64,000 nucleotides of DNA from Pseudarthrobacter sulfonivorans (GCF_014712225.1 NZ_JACXBW010000020.1:1-64000), one strand, 5' to 3'. Positions 9,094-20,874 are shown, counted from the first letter of the stretch. A program made the numbers and translations. Notes: generated by a model from the letters alone, not told the origin.

Positions 9094-9152
9094 CGGCCGG
9101 TTCGCCGGCGGGACGAACCAGCGTTGAGAAATGGGAAACCCATAATAGCGGT

Positions 9153-9192
9153 GCCCTGTCCGGAGGCTTTCCGGCAGGGCGCCCCTTTTTTT
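9153..9192 (+). terminator. intrinsic terminator
   Basis: GCCCTGTCCGG pairs with CCGGCAGGGC and is followed shortly by a run of seven T. It terminates the AMIN-like gene. Confidence 0.85.
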
Positions 9193-9336
9193 GCCCGCCT
9201 TGTGCCGGCGGTGGCCTAGCACGTGCTTGGTGGCAGCCGGGAATTAGTAAGCTTACTGTGAAATTGTGGGCGGATGCCCGCACCCCCTTAGCCGGACTGA
9301 TAGCGTCGGCATTACTGGACCAATCGAGGAGGATTC

Positions 9337-9816
9337 ATGAAGGCTTCACCGACCCTGACCAATAATCTGCAGGCCGTTCTAGCGGACTTGATCGAGCTGC
9401 ACATCCAGGGCAAGCAGGCCCACTGGAACATCGTGGGAACCAACTTCCGGGACCTCCACCTGCAGCTGGACGAAATCGTCGATGCCGCCCGGCAGTTCGC
9501 GGACGACACAGCCGAGCGGATGCGCGCCCTGCACGCCCTGCCGGATGGCCGGAGCTCCACCGTGGCCAAGTCGACGTCCCTCGCCCAGTTCCCCGAGGGC
9601 CTCATCAGTACCAAGGACGCCATCGAGCGGATTGTTGCCGCCCTTGAAGCTGCCGTGGGGACCATGCGCAAGGTCCATGACGAGGTGGATGAAGAGGACC
9701 CCACCACCGCGGACCTGCTCCACGAATTCATCGCGAAGCTGGAGCAGTATGCATGGATGGTGAACGCCGAGACCATGAAACCTTCGGCCAGCGTCACCGC
9801 GCCTGACACGAAGTAG
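9337..9816 (+). CDS. dps: Dps-family ferritin-like protein
   Basis: A ferritin-like dodecamer-forming protein that oxidises and stores iron and may protect DNA in starvation or oxidative stress. The family ferroxidase residues are present: the helix GKQAHWNIVGTNFRDLHLQLDEIVD supplies the conserved H, D and E, and the later helices follow the four-helix pattern. At 159 residues it is the usual size. The lysine-rich N-terminal tail of E. coli Dps is missing, so DNA binding is uncertain. A GGAGGA site precedes the ATG and a strong hairpin follows. Confidence 0.9.
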   Translation: MKASPTLTNNLQAVLADLIELHIQGKQAHWNIVGTNFRDLHLQLDEIVDAARQFADDTAERMRALHALPDGRSSTVAKSTSLAQFPEGLISTKDAIERIVAALEAAVGTMRKVHDEVDEEDPTTADLLHEFIAKLEQYAWMVNAETMKPSASVTAPDTK

Positions 9817-9840
9817 GCACCGCTCACAGGGTGAAAACAG

Positions 9841-9874
9841 GGCCCGGCGCCGGAACCACTTCCGACGCCGGGCC
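9841..9874. terminator. hairpin between dps and the MFS exporter
   Basis: GGCCCGGCGCCGGAA pairs with TTCCGACGCCGGGCC (one G-T mispair). It sits between convergent genes and can serve both strands; the T-run is short. Confidence 0.7.
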
Positions 9875-9909
9875 TTCGTGTGCGCGCCTGCGGCGCCTTA
9901 CCGCTGTGC

Positions 9910-11487
9910 CTAGTCCGCCGTCGGGACCTTTCGGAGGACGACGGCGGTGACGGCCGCCGCGCCCGCCATCAGTACCAGCGCAATTGCCGCAGTGATGTGG
10001 ACCCCTGAATCGAACGCGAAGCGCGCCGCTCCGCGGAGCGCTTCGTCGAGTGGGGCAGGGAGGCTGGCGGCCAGTTCCGTGGCCCCGGCAAGGGTCTCGC
10101 CCGCCTGGTGTAGCGCGCTCGCGGACGCCGACCCTTCCAGCCCCGCCGGAATGTGCAAATTGTGCTGGTAAGACGCAGTGAGGATGGATCCCAGGACGGC
10201 AGTTCCCAGCAAGGAGCCCAGCTCATAGCCGGTTTCCGAGATGGCCGCCGCTGCGCCGGATTTCTCGGCTGGAACGGAGCCCAGGATGAGGTCGTTGGAG
10301 ATCGTTTCCGCAGCGCCCACCCCCAGGGCAAGAATCAGCAGCGCGGCCAGCAGGAGGACCGGGCCGGAAGTGTGATCTCCGAAGGTGACGAGCCCGTAGC
10401 CGGTGGCGCTAAGAGCCAGGCCTCCGGCCACCACGAAGCCGGGACGCACTTTCCGGACCAGTGGAACCACCGCCAGGCCGGCAAGCACCGTGGCCACCAA
10501 GGCGGGGATCATGGCGACTCCGGCGGCCGACGGCGTCATCCCGTCCAGGAGTTGCAGGTGCTGGGCCAGGAACAGGATGAAGCCCGTGAAGGAGAACAGC
10601 GCCAGCACATTGGCCGTGATGGCAGTGCTGAAGACCCGGTTGCTGAAGAGCGACACGTCCAGCATGGGGCTGGCCAGCCGCTGCTGGCGGCGGACAAAGA
10701 CGAAGCCCATGACCAGGCCAAAGGCGACGAGGGCCGCAGGAACGGCACCGAATCCTTCCGTCGCCAACTCCTTGATGCCATACACCAGGGGAACCATCAC
10801 CAGCAGGGATAGGGCGATACTCGGCACGTCGAGACGCCCGGGCTGCGGATCCTTCGACTCCGGGATGAATGCGGGGCCAAACGCCACAAGCGGAAGCATG
10901 ATCGGCACTGCGACCAGCAGGATGGCGCCCCACCAGAATTGTTCCACCAGCCAGCCGCCGAAGATGGGCCCCAGTGCTGCACCGCCGGAGAAGCCCGCCG
11001 CCCAGATGGCCACAGCCAGCCGGCGCCGGCTTGGCTCGGGAAAGATGTTGCGGATCAGGGACAGGGTGGAGGGCATCAGCATCGCACCGAAGAAGCCGAG
11101 CGCGGCCCGTCCGGCGATGAGCCACTCAGCACTGGGGGCAAAGGCTGTGGCTGCCGAAACGGCAGCGAAGCCGACACTGCCGATCAGGAGCAGGCGGCGG
11201 CGCCCGATCCGGTCGCCCAGGCTGCCCATGGCCACGAGCAGGCCAGCAAGCACCAACGGATAAGCGTCCACAATCCACAGCAGTTGGACACCGGTGGTCT
11301 GCAGGCTGCCCGCGATCGCCGGGAGCGCGAACGTCAGGGCCGTGTTGTCCACCGCCACCAGAAGTACCGGGAACATCAGCAGGATCAGAGCGAGCCAGTC
11401 GCGCCACGGTGCCTGAGAGGGCCTTTGCAGCAGGGCTCCGGCCTGCGTTCTGTGCGTGTTCTGGGGGAGGGCGTCGGACAATGTCAT
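9910..11487 (-). CDS. MFS drug exporter, DHA2 (14-TMS) type
   Basis: A proton-driven multidrug exporter of the EmrB/QacA kind. The 525-residue length and hydrophobic pattern fit 14 membrane segments. Motifs include WIVDAYPLVLAGLLVAMGSLGDRIGRRRLLLIG and the motif-C-like GFFGAMLMPSTLSLIRNIF. The open frame runs on to 11880 across the divergent regulator, but the ATG at 11487 starts the family N-terminus and sits next to the operator. It is divergently paired with a TetR-family repressor. The exported compound is unknown. Confidence 0.9.
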   Translation of the reverse strand: MTLSDALPQNTHRTQAGALLQRPSQAPWRDWLALILLMFPVLLVAVDNTALTFALPAIAGSLQTTGVQLLWIVDAYPLVLAGLLVAMGSLGDRIGRRRLLLIGSVGFAAVSAATAFAPSAEWLIAGRAALGFFGAMLMPSTLSLIRNIFPEPSRRRLAVAIWAAGFSGGAALGPIFGGWLVEQFWWGAILLVAVPIMLPLVAFGPAFIPESKDPQPGRLDVPSIALSLLVMVPLVYGIKELATEGFGAVPAALVAFGLVMGFVFVRRQQRLASPMLDVSLFSNRVFSTAITANVLALFSFTGFILFLAQHLQLLDGMTPSAAGVAMIPALVATVLAGLAVVPLVRKVRPGFVVAGGLALSATGYGLVTFGDHTSGPVLLLAALLILALGVGAAETISNDLILGSVPAEKSGAAAAISETGYELGSLLGTAVLGSILTASYQHNLHIPAGLEGSASASALHQAGETLAGATELAASLPAPLDEALRGAARFAFDSGVHITAAIALVLMAGAAAVTAVVLRKVPTAD

Positions 11488-11491
11488 TCGA

Positions 11492-11519
11492 TAACTATAC
11501 CGTCCGGACGGTATAGTTA
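11492..11519. promoter_or_regulatory. 28-bp perfect palindrome, TetR operator
   Basis: TAACTATACCGTCC is followed immediately by its exact reverse complement. It lies between the divergent exporter and TetR genes, a few bases from the exporter start, where binding would repress both. Assignment to the neighbouring TetR protein is inference but strongly supported by position and symmetry. Confidence 0.85.
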
Positions 11520-11541
11520 AGAAACGGGCCGCCGACCATGC

Positions 11542-12093
11542 ATGATGGGAACCATGGCCAGAAAACCCGTAGCACGCGATGCCGTCCTCGATGCGTTCGA
11601 AGAACTCCTGATCGGCGTGGGGGAGCGGGCTGCCACCTTGGAGGCCGTGGCCAAGCGGGCCGGAGTGTCCAAAGGCGGCCTGCTCTACCACTTCCCCAAC
11701 AAGGAGGCACTGATCGCGGCCATGTTGGAGCGCCTTGATTCGCTGGCCGGCGAGGACATTGCCCTCATGGCGGCGGCTCCGGAAGGCGCAGCCACGTACT
11801 TCATCCGGACGTCGCTCTGGTCGGGTTCGCCGATGGACCGCTCCTTCCTCGCGGCCAGCCGCCTGGCGGAGGTGGCCCACGTGGAGGCCCGGCGTCGTTT
11901 CGCGGCCATCCAGCAGCAGTGGCTGGAACTGATCGCGGCCGATGTTGGCAACGGCATGGCGAAGGCTGTGCTGTATATGGGGGACGGGCTGTACCTGAAT
12001 GCGATGTGGGAAGGCGGGGCTGCCTCGGCTTCAGATGGCCGGCAGGGCGACGTGGAGGTGCTCCTGTCCGCGGTGGAGCGGTTGCGCGGCTGA
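11542..12093 (+). CDS. TetR/AcrR-family repressor
   Basis: A ligand-responsive repressor of about 180 residues that should bind the palindrome upstream and control itself and the divergent drug exporter. The N-terminal helix-turn-helix is clear (ATLEAVAKRAGVSKGGLLYHFPNKEALIAAM). The rest is a helical ligand domain without recognisable specificity. Three in-frame ATGs at 11542, 11545 and 11554 are possible starts and none has an ideal ribosome site; the sequence MARKPVARDAV at 11554 is also plausible. Confidence 0.9.
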   Translation: MMGTMARKPVARDAVLDAFEELLIGVGERAATLEAVAKRAGVSKGGLLYHFPNKEALIAAMLERLDSLAGEDIALMAAAPEGAATYFIRTSLWSGSPMDRSFLAASRLAEVAHVEARRRFAAIQQQWLELIAADVGNGMAKAVLYMGDGLYLNAMWEGGAASASDGRQGDVEVLLSAVERLRG

Positions 12094-12108
12094 TTCTGCA
12101 CCATCATT

Positions 12109-12132
12109 CGGGCCCCGCCTTGGCGGGGCCCG
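12109..12132 (+). terminator. hairpin after tetR
   Basis: CGGGCCCCGCC and GGCGGGGCCCG are perfect 11-base arms with a 2-base centre, 15 bases after the TetR stop. There is no proper T-run. Confidence 0.6.
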
Positions 12133-12383
12133 CGGTTTCCGGCCGCGCTGGAGCTTCGCACCGGAATGATGGCGCAGGATCCGACGGCCTATTTGCCCGA
12201 TGACATGGGGCGGAGGAGAATTGGACCCCGTGACGGCCGTCTGCGGCCGGCACAGCATACGAATTACGGTGTAGGCCCCGCGCTGTGAAAACAGGCCCGG
12301 CGGAACTCCCAGGTCCCGGACGGGGCGGGGAGGAACCGGATCGATGTGGCGTACCCTTTCCCGCCTTAGTTATGGAGTTCCCT

Positions 12384-15248
<2,865 letters not shown>

Positions 15249-15265
15249 GCCTGGAACCCTGCTGC

Positions 15266-15811
15266 CTAGTTGTTCAGCGCGGCCCAGAGGTTGAGGGACG
15301 AAGCGAACACAATCCAGGTGACGTAGGGCAGCAGAAGGAGCCCGGCAAGGCGGCTGATCGGGCCGAAGCGGACCACCGTTACGGTCACTGCCACGATCAG
15401 CGCAAGGATGATGGCAAAAGCCAGCCAGAGGGCCGCCGTGCCGATCACAGGGTAAAGGCTGAAGAAAGTCGGGGTCCAGAGCAGGTTGAGGCCCAGCTGG
15501 ATTCCGTAGACCACCAGGGCCGGCCGCGACTCCGAGGTGCGGCGGCGCCAGACCAGCCAGGCGGCAACCGCCATGGCTGTGTAGAGGGCTGTCCACACCG
15601 GCCCGAACAGCCAGTTAGGTGGTGACCAGGGAGCTTTGTCGGCGCCGACGTACCAGCCGTTCACGTTGGCCACTGTGGCAAAGGCACCCAGCCAGGCGAC
15701 GAAGGCGGAGGCTGCCAGGAAGACCGCGAGGGCAACCACCTGGGGGCCGGGCCCGGGTTTCGGGCTGGCGCCTTCGGGGCTTTGGGCGGACTTTTCCGGC
15801 AGTGGCTCCAT
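15266..15811 (-). CDS. tspO: TspO/MBR (tryptophan-rich sensory) protein
   Basis: A membrane protein of 181 residues with five predicted helices. The family hallmarks are plain: KAPWSPPNWLFGPVWTALYTAMAVAAWLVWR, QLGLNLLWTPTFF and LLPYVTWIVFASSLN, with many tryptophans. TspO proteins bind porphyrins and related ligands and act in stress or tetrapyrrole handling; the role here is not shown. A proline-rich cytoplasmic N-terminal extension of about 25 residues precedes the first helix. It is convergent with gcvP, with only 17 bases between the stops. Confidence 0.92.
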   Translation of the reverse strand: MEPLPEKSAQSPEGASPKPGPGPQVVALAVFLAASAFVAWLGAFATVANVNGWYVGADKAPWSPPNWLFGPVWTALYTAMAVAAWLVWRRRTSESRPALVVYGIQLGLNLLWTPTFFSLYPVIGTAALWLAFAIILALIVAVTVTVVRFGPISRLAGLLLLPYVTWIVFASSLNLWAALNN

Positions 15812-15904
15812 GGGTCAACCCTTGCGAAGGGCGGCCCGTTGGTCAAGCCGCTCGCCACCCTGCTGGAACGGCTGTACCGGATCAGGCTTTAGACTTGTGG
15901 CTAC

Positions 15905-17041
15905 ATGTCCGCACGCTGCCACGAGAACAGAACCCCGCACGAAACCCTGAGATTGGACACTGCCCCCTTGCGAGAATTCACCGCCCGCTTTGCCACAGCG
16001 GAGGAAATTGAGAACTGGGACAAGCACGTCACTGCCAACCCCAACGGCGGCAACATGCTGCAGTCGGCGGCTTATGCGTCCGTCAAGAACGGCAGTGGCT
16101 GGAGCGTCCGCTTCCTGGTCCTCGAATCGGGCGGGACGGCCAGCTACAACCTTGTCCTGGAGAAGAAGTTCCCTATCCTGGGCCGCCTCTGGTACCTGAT
16201 CAAGGGCCCGGACCTGGACTCCGTCGCAGACCTTAAACCGGCCCTGGAAGCCTGCGCCGCGTTCGCCCGCAGCCGCAAGCTCAACGTCTTCACCATCAAG
16301 ATCGAACCGGACATCATCTCCTCGCCGGAAGTCCAGGCAGAGCTGGCGGCCGCGGGCCTGGTGAAGGCACCCAATATCCAGTCCAATGACTCCACTGCGC
16401 TGCTGGATATTGCTGCGCCCGCGAACGAAGTGCTCCGAGCCATTTCCTCCCGGGCCCGCAACGCGATCCGCCGGGCTGAACGCGAAGGCTGCGAGGTAGT
16501 GGAACGTGAAAGCAGCCCGGAAACGTACCGGGCCCTTTATGACCTCATGGCGGACACGGTCAGCGCCAAGGGCTCCATGCCGCTGCGCAGCTACGAGTAC
16601 TACGCCCAGTTCTGGGAGGAGTTCTGCAGCCGCGGCCAAGGCCGGTTCTTCTTCACTTATGAGGACGGCAAACCCAGCGTCGGCGCCTTTGTGATCAACT
16701 ACGGTGCCAAGGCAACCTACAAGGACGGCGGCTCCACCCAGAACCGCAAGCAGTACGGCGATTCCCACTTGGTCCAGTGGGCCGCGATCCGCCGCATGCA
16801 GGAACTTGGCTGCACCGAATACGACTTCTGCGGAACCCCGCCGGCGGCCCGGATCAAGGACAAGTCCCACAATCTGTACGGTATGGGCATGTTCAAGACG
16901 AGCTTCACCAAGACGGTCACGGACTTCGTCGGCTGCCTTGACCACGTCCTGGCCCCGGCAAGGTACGCCCTGTGGGTCAAGGGAGCGGAACGGGTCTTCC
17001 GACGGGTCGAAACTGCCCGCACCGGGCAGCAGTTCTACTGA
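15905..17041 (+). CDS. FemABX-family aminoacyltransferase (short, arm-less type)
   Basis: A peptidoglycan bridge-building enzyme that uses aminoacyl-tRNA to add an amino acid to the lysine side chain of a lipid-linked precursor. The paired GNAT-like domains are visible (TANPNGGNMLQSAAYASVKN at the start; KATYKDGGSTQNRKQYGDSHLVQWAAIRRMQELGCTEYDFCGTPP near the end). It lacks the long coiled-coil arm, like Weissella FemX. The first ATG (15905) has no good ribosome site; TTG 15968 (LREFTARFATAEE) is a credible alternative start. The paralogue follows directly, and both probably build the bridge of an L-Lys-based wall. Confidence 0.88.
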   Translation: MSARCHENRTPHETLRLDTAPLREFTARFATAEEIENWDKHVTANPNGGNMLQSAAYASVKNGSGWSVRFLVLESGGTASYNLVLEKKFPILGRLWYLIKGPDLDSVADLKPALEACAAFARSRKLNVFTIKIEPDIISSPEVQAELAAAGLVKAPNIQSNDSTALLDIAAPANEVLRAISSRARNAIRRAEREGCEVVERESSPETYRALYDLMADTVSAKGSMPLRSYEYYAQFWEEFCSRGQGRFFFTYEDGKPSVGAFVINYGAKATYKDGGSTQNRKQYGDSHLVQWAAIRRMQELGCTEYDFCGTPPAARIKDKSHNLYGMGMFKTSFTKTVTDFVGCLDHVLAPARYALWVKGAERVFRRVETARTGQQFY

Positions 17042-17091
17042 CAGCGCGCCTCCAACGCACACCGACCACACACACAGACGAACGCCAGCGC

Positions 17092-18450
17092 ATGACCCAG
17101 CCGGGCGGCGCAGCCACAGATGAGGTTACTTCCGTGAATCCAACCAAGGCCGAAGCCGGACTCCAGCCTGGCGTCCTCAGCGATGCCGAGTTCGAGGCCT
17201 TCTCCCTCAAACACCCGCAAAACAACTTCATCCAGTCCGCGGACTTCGTCCGGTTCCAGCGTTCCCGCGGCCAGGTCGTGGAACTCTTCGGTGTCAGGCG
17301 CGACGGCGAACTCGTCGCCGCCGGCAAACTCAACTACACCACCAACCGGTGGGGCTACAAGGTGTGCGAGTGCGCCAAGGGCCCCCTCATGGACTACACG
17401 GACGCCGCCCTGGTGCGTGACGTCGTCGGACTTCTCAAGGAACGCGCCGCGTACCACAAGGCCGCGGAATTCCGGATCTCCCCGAACCTGCCGTACATCG
17501 CCCGCGATGAAGACGGTGCCGAGCACCCCGAAATCACGGATAACAGGCCCCTCGTGGCCGAGCTGGGGCGCCTGGGCTTTGAACACCAGGGCTCGGAGAT
17601 GGACTTCGTCAACGTGAACTGGATGTTCATCAAGAAGCTCGAAGGCATCAAGGATTCCGAAGAGCTGATCATGAGCACCAGCTACCGGACCCGCAAGGCC
17701 ATCCGGAAGGCTGAGAAGAACGGTGTGTTCCTGGAACAGGCCACCCTGGAGACCCTGGATGAGTTCTACAGCGCGCTGAGCACCGCCGGGGACGAGAAAG
17801 GCTTCGTCTACCGGGAACGCGGCTACTACGAACAGCTCCTGCGGACCACGTCGCCCGAGTTCACCAAACTCATGATGGCCAAGATCGACATCCCCGCGTA
17901 CCGGAAGTCCATCACCGAACGGCTGGAGGCCGAATCCGCGTCGGCCGCCGAACTGCGCCGCGAGGTCGAGGAAACCGGCAGCAAGAAAAAAGCCAACCGG
18001 CTCAAAGTGGTCCAGGACCTCGCGGACAGCTATGAGCGCAGCCTCAAGGACATTGAGCGGTTCCCCGATTCCGTGGGCGTCGCCACCGTGGCCGCCATCC
18101 ACTTTGTCTGCTTCGGCGACGAAGTGGTGTGCGTGATCGGCGGCACCAAACAGGACTACATCTACTTCAACGGGGCCACCTCCCTGTACTGGGGCATGAT
18201 GCTGCACGGCCTGGAGAACGGCTACGCCAGGTACAACTTCTACGGCACCTTCGGCATCGAGGGGCAGGACGAGGAAGGCCACGGCGGCTACCAGTTCAAG
18301 AAGGGTTTCGGCGGGAATGTGGTTCAACTGGTGGGCGACTTCGTGATGCCGGTCCGGCCCCTCGCCTTCCAGGCCAACCGCCTGGGCCGATCCGCCATTG
18401 CCGCCGCCAGGATACTGCTCGGCAAACTGCCGCTGAAGCGGCAGGCGTAA
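17092..18450 (+). CDS. FemABX-family aminoacyltransferase (with helical arm)
   Basis: A second bridge ligase of about 450 residues, 50 bases after the first and probably co-transcribed. It has the same double GNAT-like fold (NNFIQSADFVRFQRSRGQVVELFG; STSYRTRKAIRKAEKNG; GATSLYWGMMLHGLENGYARYNFYGTFG). In addition it carries a charged helical insertion (ERLEAESASAAELRREVEE and following, near residues 280-325) matching the tRNA-binding coiled-coil arm of FemA/FemB. The frame opens at 16972. ATG 17092 is given here, but GTG 17134 has a better GAGG site and may be the true start. The added amino acid cannot be told from sequence. Confidence 0.88.
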   Translation: MTQPGGAATDEVTSVNPTKAEAGLQPGVLSDAEFEAFSLKHPQNNFIQSADFVRFQRSRGQVVELFGVRRDGELVAAGKLNYTTNRWGYKVCECAKGPLMDYTDAALVRDVVGLLKERAAYHKAAEFRISPNLPYIARDEDGAEHPEITDNRPLVAELGRLGFEHQGSEMDFVNVNWMFIKKLEGIKDSEELIMSTSYRTRKAIRKAEKNGVFLEQATLETLDEFYSALSTAGDEKGFVYRERGYYEQLLRTTSPEFTKLMMAKIDIPAYRKSITERLEAESASAAELRREVEETGSKKKANRLKVVQDLADSYERSLKDIERFPDSVGVATVAAIHFVCFGDEVVCVIGGTKQDYIYFNGATSLYWGMMLHGLENGYARYNFYGTFGIEGQDEEGHGGYQFKKGFGGNVVQLVGDFVMPVRPLAFQANRLGRSAIAAARILLGKLPLKRQA

Positions 18451-18489
18451 CACCAACCCACCAAGCGTCAGAGAGGCAGGAGGACCCAC

Positions 18490-19977
18490 GTGAACAAGCG
18501 TCCTGAAAAATTCCGCGGCAAGCCTCATACCGACGGCCTGCCCAAGACAGAAGCACTGTCGCCCTCCCAGATCGGTCAGGATGCTGCAGCCAAGCGGATG
18601 CTGCGGCGCCTGGTCCAGGGGGAGAACCCGCCCACGGCGCCACTGAGCATCGTGGACAGGCTCGCCGGGAGCCCCTACGCCAACCCGATGATCCAGGTGG
18701 GCGGCGTAGACACCTCCGCCCGCAAGACCCTGGACTTTGCCCTGCACCTGGCCGAGACCATGTTCCGGTACGGGGCGGGCGCGCTGGAAGTCGAGACGAG
18801 CATCATTGCTGTCACCGCAGCGCTCGGACTGAAAAACATCGAAGTGGACATCACCAACCAGTCAGTGGCCATCAACTACGCCCCGAAGGACCAGCCGCCC
18901 ATCGCACTGCTTCGGGTAGTGCGGTCCTGGACCAACAACTACGCCGGGCTGGCGAAAGTTCACCGGCTGGTGACGGACATTGTTGCCGGGGGAGTGGGCC
19001 GCGATGAAGCCATCCGCCGGCTGGACGAGGCCATCACCAGCCCCAAACCGTTTCCGCGCTGGCTGGTCACCATGGCCTTCGGCGTGTTCGCGGCGGTCTT
19101 TGTGGGCGTCCTGGGCGGGGGTCCGGCGTCCTCAGCCATCGCCTTCGTGGCCAACCTCGGTGTCAGCCTCCTGGCCCGCCAGCTGGGCCGGTGGCGGGTC
19201 CCGGACTTCTTTACGACGGCGGCGTGCTCCTTCGGTGTCACGCTCACCGCGCTGCTGTTGTGGCGCTTCGGCCTCACCAATGCGCCGGCGATCGTGGTGG
19301 TGGGCGGCATCCTGCTGCTCCTCCCCACCGGGCGGCTGGTTTCCTCGGTCCAGGACGCCATCAACGGGTTCCCCGTCACGGCAGCGGGCCGGTTCCTGTC
19401 CACGCTGCTGACTTTCGGCGCAATTGTGGCCGGGATCGCGGTGGCCTCTGTGGTCGGGGTGATGACCGGGATGCAGGCCATAGACGTCACCGAGACGTTC
19501 CCACCCGCCTACGATCTGTGGGTCCTGGTGATCTTTGTCGCCCTCGCAGTGATGGCCATCGGTATCACCGAGCAGACATCGTGGGATCTGCTGCTGCCCA
19601 CAGCCGGCGTAGGCGTGGTGGGCTACTTTGTCCTGCTGGGCGCCGGGTCCCTCGGCGTCGGTGACCGGTTCTCCCCGGCGCTCGCCGCCGTCGTGATCGG
19701 TCTGCTGGCGAGGGTGGTGGCGCTGAAGATGGGCGCCCCGCAGCTGGTGGTTGCCGTTCCGGCCGCGCTGATCCTCCTGCCCGGCTTGACCATCTTCCGC
19801 TCCATGTACGTCCTGACCATTGAGGAATCCGAGATCCTGTTTGGCGCCGGCGGGATGCTCAACGCCGGGGCGATTGTGCTGGGCACGGCGGGCGGCATTG
19901 TCCTCGGCGACACCCTCGCCCGGCCCCTGACACGCAGCCTGGCCAGCAACGAGCGGCGCCGCGCGCGCCGGCGGTAA
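18490..19977 (+). CDS. threonine/serine exporter family protein (ThrE-like)
   Basis: An integral membrane protein of 495 residues in the ThrE family of amino-acid exporters. The N-terminal cytoplasmic part is the DUF1212 region (TLDFALHLAETMFRYGAGALEVETSIIAV). About ten membrane segments follow, in two sets separated by FPPAYDLWVLV. The GTG start has a strong AGGAGG at ideal spacing. It lies 39 bases after the second FemABX gene on the same strand, so the three are probably one operon. Threonine and serine occur in Arthrobacter-type interpeptide bridges, but an exporter is not known to be needed there. Substrate is inferred from the family. Confidence 0.9.
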   Translation: MNKRPEKFRGKPHTDGLPKTEALSPSQIGQDAAAKRMLRRLVQGENPPTAPLSIVDRLAGSPYANPMIQVGGVDTSARKTLDFALHLAETMFRYGAGALEVETSIIAVTAALGLKNIEVDITNQSVAINYAPKDQPPIALLRVVRSWTNNYAGLAKVHRLVTDIVAGGVGRDEAIRRLDEAITSPKPFPRWLVTMAFGVFAAVFVGVLGGGPASSAIAFVANLGVSLLARQLGRWRVPDFFTTAACSFGVTLTALLLWRFGLTNAPAIVVVGGILLLLPTGRLVSSVQDAINGFPVTAAGRFLSTLLTFGAIVAGIAVASVVGVMTGMQAIDVTETFPPAYDLWVLVIFVALAVMAIGITEQTSWDLLLPTAGVGVVGYFVLLGAGSLGVGDRFSPALAAVVIGLLARVVALKMGAPQLVVAVPAALILLPGLTIFRSMYVLTIEESEILFGAGGMLNAGAIVLGTAGGIVLGDTLARPLTRSLASNERRRARRR

Positions 19978-20016
19978 GGCCGCCGGCTCAGATCTGCCCG
20001 CTCAGATCTGCCCTGC

Positions 20017-20856
20017 CTAGATCTTCCCTACGGGCAGCTTCTTCTCAGCCTGGAAATCGTCCTCTACCCGGCCCTTGGCCCAGTAGCCGGACAGTGACAC
20101 CTGTTTCCGTTCGAGGCCCCGCTGGACGAATAACACGTCCCGGAGGGCCTTCATGTAACCGCGTTCGCCGTGGGCAAAAACGTCAACCCGTCCCGTCGGC
20201 CAGTCGGCGTCGGCCACCGCGGAGACGAGGAGATCGCCTTCGCCCGCGGGTGCACCGTTCCGGCGGACCCAGTTGACCTGCACCCCTGCCGGGGCCGCGA
20301 TGTGCTGGATGTCGGCGTCGCCGTCCACCTCGATGAAAGCCAGGCCGCGGGCGTCCGCCGGCAGTGATTCGATGACTGCCGCGATGACCGGCAGTGCGGC
20401 CTCGTCGCCGGCGAAGAGGTACCAGTCGGCGTCCGGCGAGGGGTTGTAGGCGCCTCCGGGGCCCGTGAACGTGAAGGTGTCACCGGGCTTCGCGGTGGCC
20501 GCCCACGGCCCTGCCAGTCCTTCATCCCCGTGGATCACAAAGTCGATGGCCAGTTCCTGGGCTGCCGTGTCCACCCAGCGGACGGTGTAGGTGCGGGTGA
20601 AGGGCCACTGCGCCCGGGGCATGGTTTCACGGATGGTCCACAGATCCAGCGGCTGGGCGTAGTCAACGCCGGGCTGCGGGAACACAATCTTGACGTAGCG
20701 GTCTATAAAAGCGTTGTTCACGTAGGCGGAAAAGCCCGGGCCGCCCGCCACGATCCGGACCATGTGCGGTGAGAGTTCTTCCCGTCGGACCACCGTGAGG
20801 TCAATCTGCGGACGGGTGTTCTTTGTTGCGCTCGTGGCGGCCGGGACAGTGCTCAT
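20017..20856 (-). CDS. siderophore-interacting protein (FAD-binding, ViuB-like)
   Basis: A cytoplasmic flavin reductase of 279 residues that releases iron from imported ferric siderophores. The FAD-binding motif is FTRTYTVRWVD, followed by GPGGAYNP and the nucleotide-domain segment WYLFAGDEAALPVIAAVIESLP; it ends in SLSGYWAKGR, a family hallmark. It lies 14 bases downstream of the uracil-DNA glycosylase gene on the same strand and may be read with it or from its own iron-controlled promoter. A DtxR-like iron box overlaps the start. No siderophore transport genes are in the window. Confidence 0.92.
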   Translation of the reverse strand: MSTVPAATSATKNTRPQIDLTVVRREELSPHMVRIVAGGPGFSAYVNNAFIDRYVKIVFPQPGVDYAQPLDLWTIRETMPRAQWPFTRTYTVRWVDTAAQELAIDFVIHGDEGLAGPWAATAKPGDTFTFTGPGGAYNPSPDADWYLFAGDEAALPVIAAVIESLPADARGLAFIEVDGDADIQHIAAPAGVQVNWVRRNGAPAGEGDLLVSAVADADWPTGRVDVFAHGERGYMKALRDVLFVQRGLERKQVSLSGYWAKGRVEDDFQAEKKLPVGKI

Positions 20857-20874
20857 AAGGCAACCCTAAGCTAA
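20856..20874 (-). promoter_or_regulatory. candidate DtxR/IdeR iron box
   Basis: On the minus strand, TTAGCTTAGGGTTGCCTTA matches the 19-base iron-box consensus TTAGGTTAGGCTAACCTAA at 14 of 19 positions. It abuts the siderophore-interacting gene's start codon and overlaps the preceding stop. Part of the match (TTAGGG) could simply be the ribosome-binding site. Confidence 0.35.

Noticed and set aside
9246..9257. 12-bp palindrome AGTAAGCTTACT before dps
   Set aside because: Symmetric, but too short to assign to a regulator with any confidence.
11488..11880. N-terminal extension of the MFS exporter frame across the TetR gene
   Set aside because: It would erase the operator and the well-supported regulator; ATG 11487 is the family start.
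12094..12383. possible glycine riboswitch before gcvP
   Set aside because: I looked for the conserved GGAGAG and GCCGAAGG-type blocks and did not find a convincing set.
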